Shown: one piece after another, positions 27,550 through 33,438 of the stretch | Numbering within the stretch: the first letter of the stretch is position 1 | Layout: each line of letters opens with the position of its first letter | Assembly: GCA_032251045.1 (NCBI GenBank) | Contig: JAVVEW010000028.1 | Coordinates: forward strand, 1-33,438 | Source of the DNA: JAVVEW01 sp032251045 | GTDB lineage: Bacteria; Pseudomonadota; Gammaproteobacteria; Methylococcales; Methylomonadaceae | Direction of reading: 5' to 3' | Length of the DNA stretch: 33,438 nucleotides | Notes under the pieces: generated by a model | What the model was told of the DNA's origin: nothing | What the model saw: only the letters and a program-made list of their open reading frames with translations | Database searches by the model: none | Made by a program: the position numbers and the translations under genes

Positions 27550-28815
27550 TCAATCAATGGTTCGAACCCAGTCGCAGCGCTGCTTGACAATCTCCGCACT
27601 TTGCCGCTTGCCAATGCCTTTGGCAATCATCGCCACCACCCGGTCATCGGAGTCATAATTGACATGGGCGTCCAGCGGGTTGGCCATGGTGCCGAGACCA
27701 AAAGCATCAAAAATCTTGGCCACATTGATGTTGATATTGGTGACATCAAAACAAAGTCGCGAATCCAGATAACGATCGACAAAACTTTGCGGCACCGCAT
27801 AACTGAGCAAATCATTAGGATCACTGAAGGCAATCAACTGGGTTTTTTTAACCATGTGCTGGCCATACAGTTCGCCTTCAGGATAACAATAAGCCGCACG
27901 CTGATCATGCACATCCGGCAATTTACGTCCCAATTGCAGCATCGGCAACTGATTGGACATCATGTAAATAGTAATATTTTTCTGGCGCAGAATATCCAGC
28001 ATCGCCTGAGGCCGGCTCAGCTCGGGGCGCAACGTGCTGTCCAGAAAAAAGGTCGCGAACCGCTGCAGGCCATCGATGGTGATGCGACTGCCTAAACTGT
28101 GCGAAACAAACGCATATTGATCGTTACGCAGATTATTCACAGCTTCCAGATCATCAAAGGTACAAGCTTGTTTAGCCTCGTTTGGCAACTGCGCCCAAGT
28201 GCCATTGATCATCCAGCAGAATGATTGCACGAACGCGATGAGAATGTCCTCGCGCCGCTCACCCAGATAAATAATCGGATCAGGCCCCGTGTCGTTGGAA
28301 AACTTTTTCATCAAGTCATTGACTTCAGCCCGACGGAAGGAATAAGCGCCCGAATTGTCATAAGACAGGACTTTTTTGTCCGGCTCGGTAATCGCCGACC
28401 AAGTCAGCTCATAAAACAGCAGCTCCTGATTTTGCTGCTTGTCCAGCAGCCGGTGAATCTGCAATTCACCCAAGTCCTTATCCGTGTTCAGCGGGTCGGT
28501 AAGATGCACGGTTTTGAACTGCGTAGCGCGGGCATCCAACGCCAGCTCCTGCGCCAACTTTTCACGAAAACGGGTTGAATAACCGGGTAAGTGACTGCCC
28601 ACACCATGCACCATCAACAACTTCATTTTACCGTCTTCGGTGTTTAGATGCGGCCTGACGCCGGCAAACGACTTACCGACAACCTCGCAAGCCCGGGTGT
28701 CCTTAGCTTCTTGTTTCTCCAGAAAGGCCTCGGCCACGCCTCTGCCAAAACTGGCGCAACCCGATAAACTCAACAGCCCGACCAGAGCCAGCCCTACCAA
28801 CACACGTTGATTCAT
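27550..28815 (-). CDS. Lipoprotein with alpha/beta-hydrolase-like motifs
   Basis: 421 residues. A lipoprotein signal ends in LSGC (C20). LLMVHGVGSH (about 67-74) resembles the oxyanion-hole turn of alpha/beta hydrolases, and YAFVSHSLGSR (Ser240 in S-H-S-L-G) the nucleophile elbow. A late Asp/His pair is less clear: DAHVNYDSDD near the C-terminus is a candidate. It may be an envelope esterase or lipase-like protein, but substrate is unknown. Start ATG 28815 has GAGG five bases upstream. It precedes fhcD on the same strand with a 164-bp gap containing an fhcD promoter, so a shared role is not implied. Confidence 0.72.
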   Translation of the reverse strand: MNQRVLVGLALVGLLSLSGCASFGRGVAEAFLEKQEAKDTRACEVVGKSFAGVRPHLNTEDGKMKLLMVHGVGSHLPGYSTRFREKLAQELALDARATQFKTVHLTDPLNTDKDLGELQIHRLLDKQQNQELLFYELTWSAITEPDKKVLSYDNSGAYSFRRAEVNDLMKKFSNDTGPDPIIYLGERREDILIAFVQSFCWMINGTWAQLPNEAKQACTFDDLEAVNNLRNDQYAFVSHSLGSRITIDGLQRFATFFLDSTLRPELSRPQAMLDILRQKNITIYMMSNQLPMLQLGRKLPDVHDQRAAYCYPEGELYGQHMVKKTQLIAFSDPNDLLSYAVPQSFVDRYLDSRLCFDVTNININVAKIFDAFGLGTMANPLDAHVNYDSDDRVVAMIAKGIGKRQSAEIVKQRCDWVRTID

Positions 28816-28968
28816 AATGACCTCACAAGACCACAAGTCAATTCAAAGCACGCATCATAACAAACCTGCCACACAAGCCGCGCACGAGAGCTTACAAGGT
28901 CACCACACCCCTTCACGGACACCGGTGCTTAATTTCAAAAAACGACGGGGATAACAAGCCGCATCAAG

Positions 28969-30267
28969 TCATCTGTCGGCAACCGGCGGGTCGGGAATAA
29001 TAACCTGCAATTGCGTACCCCGAGCTGTCGAGGTCAGCTGCAACGAACCATTCAACGATTGAATACGCTCCTGCATGCCGCGCAAGCCAAAACCTGTATG
29101 ATGATGCAAACAGGCGCCACCTTTGCCATCATCCTCGATGACCAGGCGCCAGCCATCTTGCCGCTGACTTAGGCTGATCGTGGCATTACGAGCTGCGGCA
29201 TGGCGAATGATATTGGTCACGCCCTCCTGCACCACCCGATACAAATGAATCGCGGTAACCTCAGGAAAGTCAACAACCGCATCAGCACAATGCAATTGCC
29301 AATCAATGCTTGGCTCACGTTCCGACCAATACGCCAACAAATCCTCCAGCGCCGCCCTAAGCCCCAACTCCGACAACACCAAAGGATGCAGCTGCCGCAT
29401 CAAACCCCGGGTAACCGTCAGCAAATGCTCCAGAATAGCATCAATATTCTGGCTAATCGCCTGAATCTGTTCGGGTGCCTGCCTGGCGGTGGCGGTCATG
29501 ACACGCAACGCGGTCAGTGACTGCCCCAGCTCATCATGCAGCTCCTTGGCCAGATGCCTGCGCTCTTCTTCTTGTATTTTCAAGCCCTGCCGGGTTAGCT
29601 GGCGATTTTCCTGCTGTTTACTGGCAATCACCTCGGTCAGATGATCGATTGCGGTCGCGATTTGTTGATATTCCTGAATGGAAAACTCCGGCAAACGGGC
29701 ATGATAGTCGCCGGTTTCCATGCGTTTTAAGGCGGCGACAATGACCTCAATAGCCCCTAACGTGCGCTTGAACACGCCTTGCACAACCAACATCATCAGC
29801 GCCAGCAACAAGCCCAGCACCATAAAAAAAATCACCGTCTCTTGCCAGACCTCGTCGATTTCATCGAATGGATTGGCGCGCACCAATAATGTGAGCGCAC
29901 GCCCTTCGGCGTCAGTCAGGGCATAGCGCAAAGTAGGATAGGTATCGGTGACCCAGGCAACAAACCAGTCAGGTGCGTGTTTTTGGTGGTTACTGGCTGC
30001 TGCCAGACCGAATGTCTGGCTGCTTTGCCCTTTAGCGTCTGTAAATTCGAATACCAAATGGCGAATCGGAGTAAACTGACGCGGCCATTCAGCTGCCAGA
30101 CTGTCACTCAAACCACTATCGATCAACTGCTTGGCCAGCGCCAGGGACGACTGAACTTCACGTTTCACGGCCACACGGGCGTAGCCGATGGCCAGAAAAG
30201 CCGCCAATACCATCATCAACGCGGCACTGGCTGCTATCGAACGCTGAATCTGGCCACGTAAGGTCAT
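28969..30267 (-). CDS. Membrane sensor histidine kinase, MoxY/LapD-type sensory domain
   Basis: 432 residues. Two membrane segments (about 12-30 and 145-163) flank a ~115-residue periplasmic domain ending in LVRANPFDEIDEVWQE, the hallmark of the LapD/MoxY N-terminal domain. A HAMP domain (about 164-216), a HisKA_3 box RRHLAKELHDELGQS (H244) and an HATPase with EGVTNIIRHA, EDDGKGG and GFGLRGMQERI follow, the NarX/UhpB architecture. MoxY kinases are linked to methanol-oxidation regulation in some methylotrophs, but no LuxR-type response regulator or methanol genes lie nearby. It overlaps fliK as ATGA, so it is probably expressed with flagellar genes. Confidence 0.88.
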   Translation of the reverse strand: MTLRGQIQRSIAASAALMMVLAAFLAIGYARVAVKREVQSSLALAKQLIDSGLSDSLAAEWPRQFTPIRHLVFEFTDAKGQSSQTFGLAAASNHQKHAPDWFVAWVTDTYPTLRYALTDAEGRALTLLVRANPFDEIDEVWQETVIFFMVLGLLLALMMLVVQGVFKRTLGAIEVIVAALKRMETGDYHARLPEFSIQEYQQIATAIDHLTEVIASKQQENRQLTRQGLKIQEEERRHLAKELHDELGQSLTALRVMTATARQAPEQIQAISQNIDAILEHLLTVTRGLMRQLHPLVLSELGLRAALEDLLAYWSEREPSIDWQLHCADAVVDFPEVTAIHLYRVVQEGVTNIIRHAAARNATISLSQRQDGWRLVIEDDGKGGACLHHHTGFGLRGMQERIQSLNGSLQLTSTARGTQLQVIIPDPPVADR

Positions 30268-31805
30268 GCAAACAGATTGAAATCGCTGTCTAAAATAGCG
30301 CGCGCATCGTCCGCTTCCGGCTCCGGCATGTCCTCCGCCATAATCACCTCTTGCTGGCCCATAGCCTGTTGACGCGACTGTTGTTGGCCGGATGATTGCG
30401 AATCCGCGCCGGAGCGCGCACCGGCCTGATCGGTGTTAGTCAGCTGCACATCGGTTACAGTCTGCCCCTGAAACAACTCACGCAACTTGGGCATGGCCGC
30501 CTCGACCGCCTCATAAACCTCACTGTGTGACGTTTCAAAAGCAATCGCCAACTGCTCATTTTGCCAATCGATGCGCACCGACACCGGCCCTAAGTGCTCA
30601 GGATTCAGTTTCAACTCGGCCGAAGTCAATTGATTGGCCTGCATGAAACTGATTTGCTCAGCCAGCTCGCCAGACCAGCGCGGATGCCCTAACGGAGTTG
30701 TCAACGTCAAGCTGGCAGATTGCGTTGCCGGTGTAGCCGGATTGAGCATGGCCTGGCCAAGCGGCTCTGCAACAGACTCTGCGCCCAGACTAACCGACTC
30801 GGCACTCAAGCGTGACAGCGTATCTGGCTGGAATTTGAAGGCCTGTTTTTTAGCGTTCAGGGCAGTCATGCTCCATGACTCGGACGGCAGCTCGCCTGTC
30901 TGCGTAGCCGCATCACTCAAAGCAGGCTCGGCAGCATCACCCGCCATTCGTGCACGCAAAGCAACCATTTGCTCAAACCAATCGGTATCCGCCGGGGCGA
31001 CATCGCCCTTCTGACCGGCCAAAAGCGCCTGCTGACCCGCAACATCGGCCTGCACCGGCGCCTCGGTCAAACGCGACGCCTGCATGATCGCGGGCATCTC
31101 GCCAGATGCCCGCCCCTGATGAGCCACCGGACCGCGCAAGCCGGTACGCAGCTCATCCATGGCCTCGGATAAAGCCGGCGCCAGATCCTGAGACTGCGTT
31201 GCCAACCAGGCGCGCGCCTGACCGAAAAGCTGGCGCACCTCCTCGCCGCCGGCACCCTTGGCCAGCCACGCCTGCACCTGCTCCTCTGCATCATCCGCCT
31301 TGACCAGTGGCGCCAACACTGCCGCCAAATCATCAACAGTACCGACCTCAGCATCGGCCAGCAACGTTTTTAGCTGGGCGGTCACAGCGGGCGCTGAAGG
31401 CATGGCCTGATCCCGTACCGCCACAGGATCATTAGCAACCGGCATCATGGATGCCATCAGCGGGGATAACAGCGCATTAGCCGAAGCTTCATCCGTTGCA
31501 TCAGTCTCGGACACCCCGGCCAACGCCGTTTCAATTTTGGCCAGCACATCCTCTAGGGCGCGCGTGGTTTCCGGCAAATCAATCAGGCCAGGCATCGGCA
31601 AAAATTGACCGTCTTCGGCAACTTGTTGCCCTATTGGCCCCATTTGTCCCGCCCGTTGAGCTGCCGCCGATGGCGGCATTGCTTCGCCCAGTAATTGGGC
31701 AAACACGGCATCGAAAGGCGTATCAGACGCCTCAGCGGAAGCCTGTGCGGTGGGAATGCTGGCTGATAATCCGGACAACGAGCCTAACAGTGCAGAAACA
31801 GACAT
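30264..31805 (-). CDS. fliK: Flagellar hook-length control protein FliK
   Basis: 513 residues. The long N-terminal part is Ala/Gln/Asp-rich and low-complexity, as in all FliK rulers. The C-terminal domain (about 370-470) has WSGELAEQISFMQANQLTSA, AELKLNPEHLGPVSVRI and FETSHSEVYEAVEAAMPKLRELF, the diagnostic Flg_hook block. FliK measures hook length and switches export specificity. Start ATG 31805 has AGGAG six bases upstream; the frame to 31859 is ignored. It follows fliJ by 65 bp. Confidence 0.93.
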   Translation of the reverse strand: MSVSALLGSLSGLSASIPTAQASAEASDTPFDAVFAQLLGEAMPPSAAAQRAGQMGPIGQQVAEDGQFLPMPGLIDLPETTRALEDVLAKIETALAGVSETDATDEASANALLSPLMASMMPVANDPVAVRDQAMPSAPAVTAQLKTLLADAEVGTVDDLAAVLAPLVKADDAEEQVQAWLAKGAGGEEVRQLFGQARAWLATQSQDLAPALSEAMDELRTGLRGPVAHQGRASGEMPAIMQASRLTEAPVQADVAGQQALLAGQKGDVAPADTDWFEQMVALRARMAGDAAEPALSDAATQTGELPSESWSMTALNAKKQAFKFQPDTLSRLSAESVSLGAESVAEPLGQAMLNPATPATQSASLTLTTPLGHPRWSGELAEQISFMQANQLTSAELKLNPEHLGPVSVRIDWQNEQLAIAFETSHSEVYEAVEAAMPKLRELFQGQTVTDVQLTNTDQAGARSGADSQSSGQQQSRQQAMGQQEVIMAEDMPEPEADDARAILDSDFNLFA

Positions 31806-31870
31806 AACTGACTCCTGGGTTAGCAACAGTGGTATGGACTTGGCGATGCGCCAAACCAAACAAGTTGCAT

Positions 31871-32329
31871 TTAACCAGCATTTTTCGGGCCATTTTTAAT
31901 GCGGAAGTTGATCGCGCTGCGGTCATCAAGCTCTTTCTGTAAACGGTCTTCCTGCGTTTTCAGCACTTTCGCCTGAGCTTTATCAGCCATTTCCGTCAAA
32001 GCCTTACTCTTGAAGTGTAACTGCCGCCAGTGCTCACCCGCCTCCTCACACTGCCGAGTCAACTTGTGCAGTTGTTTTTCCTGACCTTGAATGGCAACTT
32101 CCAGCTTATCGATGAACAAACGAAACTCAATCAACTGGCCGGCGCGAGCGCCTTGAGCGGCAAACGTTTGCATTTTTTGCAAATAATCCTGCCAATACTG
32201 CTGTAATTGGCTGATTTGCTGTTGCTGTTGTTCGCGCTGCTGTTGCAACCGCCCTAAAGCCTCCAAGGCTTCCTGGGCCTGGTCGCGGTATAACTGCGCT
32301 AAAAAATTCAATCGCTGCGGCTGGCTCAT
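31871..32329 (-). CDS. fliJ: Flagellar export chaperone FliJ
   Basis: 152 residues, nearly all coiled coil, with Gln-rich heptads (LQQQREQQQQQISQLQQYW) and the family's length and charge pattern. FliJ links the export ATPase FliI to the gate protein FlhA. Identity is supported by the directly following fliK. Start ATG 32329 has AGGAG nine bases upstream; an extension to 32386 is unlikely. fliI, its usual upstream neighbour, is absent: a tRNA gene lies there instead. Confidence 0.85.
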   Translation of the reverse strand: MSQPQRLNFLAQLYRDQAQEALEALGRLQQQREQQQQQISQLQQYWQDYLQKMQTFAAQGARAGQLIEFRLFIDKLEVAIQGQEKQLHKLTRQCEEAGEHWRQLHFKSKALTEMADKAQAKVLKTQEDRLQKELDDRSAINFRIKNGPKNAG

Positions 32330-32443
32330 CAGAGATGGCTCCTGGGGGGCTGTCAATACACGCTCATGGACATAAGCTGACGGCATGTGCGCAAGAAACG
32401 CTGATGGAAACCGGCAAAGACTTCAAGAAAGACTTAAGAAATG

Positions 32444-32461
32444 TTGCGTGGCTTAACGCAA
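32444..32461 (-). terminator. Possible weak tRNA terminator hairpin
   Basis: Minus strand TTGCGT-TAAGCC-ACGCAA (6-bp stem, 6-nt loop) begins 7 nt after the tRNA CCA and is followed by a T-rich but interrupted stretch. Read-through into fliJ is plausible. Confidence 0.4.
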
Positions 32462-32468
32462 AAGACAA

Positions 32469-32545
32469 TGGCGCGCCCGAGAGGATTCGAACCTCTGGCC
32501 TCGGCCTCCGGAGGGCCGCGCTCTATCCAGCTGAGCTACGGGCGC
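32469..32545 (-). tRNA. tRNA-Arg (CCG anticodon)
   Basis: 77 nt including an encoded CCA. Acceptor GCGCCCG pairs with CGGGCGC, with G as discriminator base. The D arm is GCTC/GAGC, the anticodon stem CGGCC/GGCCG with loop CTCCGGA (anticodon CCG, reading CGG), and the T arm AGAGG-TTCGAAT-CCTCT. All stems pair fully. Confidence 0.97.
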
Positions 32546-32559
32546 TTTGTGAATCGCGC

Positions 32560-32565
32560 ATTATA
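32560..32565 (-). promoter_or_regulatory. -10 box of tRNA-Arg promoter
   Basis: Perfect TATAAT on the minus strand, 15 bp before the tRNA 5' end, followed by a GC-rich GCGCGA discriminator typical of stable-RNA promoters. No convincing -35 at 16-18 nt. Confidence 0.55.
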
Positions 32566-32867
32566 CCCGACCCAAGGCTGATTTGTTAGCCAAAAAATCG
32601 CACCTGGCATGAACGCCGCCGCATCCCGCAGCCGCCATGCGTCATGTTTGGTAGCCAGACAGCTGCCAAAGACACCTAAATCAACCATCGAAATCCATAT
32701 TCCAATTGAACCGGGGCATATCAGAAAGCACTTAACAGACACTGCGAACACGTCATTACACGCATGAATGCAGCCTCCATGTCGCACCTACGGCGACTAA
32801 GCGTTGCTGCCTATGCATCAGGTAATCGTTTTTCTGTTTGGGAATAATTGCCTCAATACTGGCAAAC

Positions 32868-32897
32868 TTGTTTAGCGCCCCTGATAACTACTATAAT
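32868..32897 (+). promoter_or_regulatory. Candidate argD promoter
   Basis: TTGTTT (32868-32873), 18-nt spacer, TATAAT (32892-32897), about 50 bp upstream of the argD ATG. A preceding GAATAATT (32842-32849) loosely resembles half of an ArgR box, too weak to call. Confidence 0.55.
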
Positions 32898-32955
32898 CAA
32901 AGCTTTTTTCAATGCGCGTGGCGGCCTTTTTTCAGCAAACCGACATTATAAAACT

Positions 32956-33438
32956 ATGACCGAGTCAATCATGCCAACCTACCGCCGCTTGCCGGTGCGC
33001 TTTCAACGTGGCGAAGGCGTGTGGTTATACGATGAAAATAACCACGCTTATCTGGATGCCCTGTCTGGCATTGCCGTGTGCAATCTCGGTCACGCCCATC
33101 CCCGGGTAGCCGACGCCCTGGCCGATCAGGCACGACGCTTGATTCACACCTCCAATCTCTATCAAATCGACCTTCAAGAGCAACTGGCCGAACGCTTGGC
33201 GACGCTAACTGGCATGAGCAACGCATTCTTTTGCAATTCCGGCGCCGAAGCCAATGAAGCGGCCATCAAACTGGCGCGTCGCTTCGGCCATGTTTATAAA
33301 GGCCTTGCGCAACCGCTGATTCTGGTCATGGAAAAAAGCTTTCATGGCCGCACACTGGCAACGCTAAGCGCCACCGGCAACAGCCGCATTCAGGAACATT
33401 TCGGCCCGCTGTTGCCCGGTTTCATCCGCGTGCCTTAT
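32956..33438 (+). CDS. argD: Acetylornithine aminotransferase, 5' part (runs off the window)
   Basis: 161 codons, open to the right edge. Class-III aminotransferase features are clear: YRRLPVRFQRGEGVWLYDEN, YLDALSGIAVCNLGHAHP, LIHTSNLYQI, FFCNSGAEANEAAIKLAR (PLP phosphate binding) and EKSFHGRTLATLSATG. The opening PVRFQRGEG-W-YDE is typical of ArgD, which makes N-acetylornithine in arginine synthesis; it may also act on succinyl-diaminopimelate. The PLP lysine is beyond the edge. Start ATG 32956; a second in-frame ATG at 32971 is possible. Confidence 0.92.
   Translation, partial: MTESIMPTYRRLPVRFQRGEGVWLYDENNHAYLDALSGIAVCNLGHAHPRVADALADQARRLIHTSNLYQIDLQEQLAERLATLTGMSNAFFCNSGAEANEAAIKLARRFGHVYKGLAQPLILVMEKSFHGRTLATLSATGNSRIQEHFGPLLPGFIRVPY

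Larger units (their letters stand above)
32546..32955. other. Intergenic region between divergent tRNA-Arg and argD
   Basis: 410 bp. The right half contains the argD promoter. The middle carries a third CCTCCATGT (32774-32782) flanked by GCATGAATGCAGC and GCTGCCTATGC, which could pair imperfectly, reminiscent of the element near 13.6 kb. The minus-strand frame 32536-32787 starts within the tRNA promoter region and has no recognisable features, so I do not call it. Confidence 0.55.

Noticed and set aside
32330..32468. Flagellar sigma-28 promoter before fliJ
   Set aside because: TTAAGTCT and GCCGGTTT resemble the two boxes, but the spacer is 14 nt instead of about 11.
32536..32787. Minus-strand 83-codon frame upstream of tRNA-Arg
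   Set aside because: It overlaps the tRNA and its promoter and has no ribosome site or family features.

Overview
The window looks like chromosomal DNA of a gammaproteobacterial (type I) methanotroph, possibly near Methylomonas or Methylobacter. The strongest clue is a formyltransferase/hydrolase pair (fhcD-fhcC, 25650-27385) of the tetrahydromethanopterin formaldehyde-oxidation pathway. Supporting clues are gammaproteobacterial housekeeping genes (dksA, aroE, acs, gluQ, YgiQ) and a MoxY-like sensor kinase. The genus is inference only. Genes are tightly packed with many start/stop overlaps; I see no phage, insertion sequence or CRISPR array.

Layout. (1) 1-393: upstream control region of an rRNA operon whose 16S gene lies off the left edge on the minus strand, with tandem promoters, a boxB-like hairpin and boxA. 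(2) 394-7712, minus strand: a long operon-like run: SerB-like phosphatase, aroE, 5-formyl-THF cyclo-ligase, carboxynorspermidine decarboxylase, Mla-type lipid transporter (permease, ATPase, MCE protein), PqiC-like lipoprotein, then a diheme cytochrome c. (3) 8090-13452, plus strand: TlpA-like thioredoxin, polyphosphate:AMP phosphotransferase, dksA, gluQ, acs. (4) 13453-13881: non-coding, rich in inverted repeats. (5) 13882-16779, plus: YgiQ radical-SAM protein and a glycosyltransferase-like protein. (6) 16768-22923: surface-glycan/lipid locus with two acyltransferase-3 membrane proteins, an LpxL-like acyltransferase with an altered active site, a Wzm/Wzt-type exporter and a secreted parvulin. 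(7) 23043-24809: a secreted 588-residue protein of unknown function with its own leader and terminator, then a small lipoprotein. (8) 25650-28815: fhcC, fhcD and an alpha/beta-hydrolase-like lipoprotein. (9) 28969-32329: fliJ, fliK and a MoxY/LapD-type sensor kinase in one unit. (10) tRNA-Arg(CCG), then the start of argD running off the right edge.

How the genes fit together. The Mla-type genes form a phospholipid/envelope transport unit co-directional with shikimate, folate and polyamine genes. pap and dksA suggest stress and nucleotide balance. The 16-23 kb block probably makes, acylates and exports a cell-surface polysaccharide. fhcDC supplies half of the four-subunit C1 formyl-handling enzyme; fhcA and fhcB are not next to it. 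Most gene calls rest on motifs that can be read directly; promoter and repeat calls are by eye and less certain.
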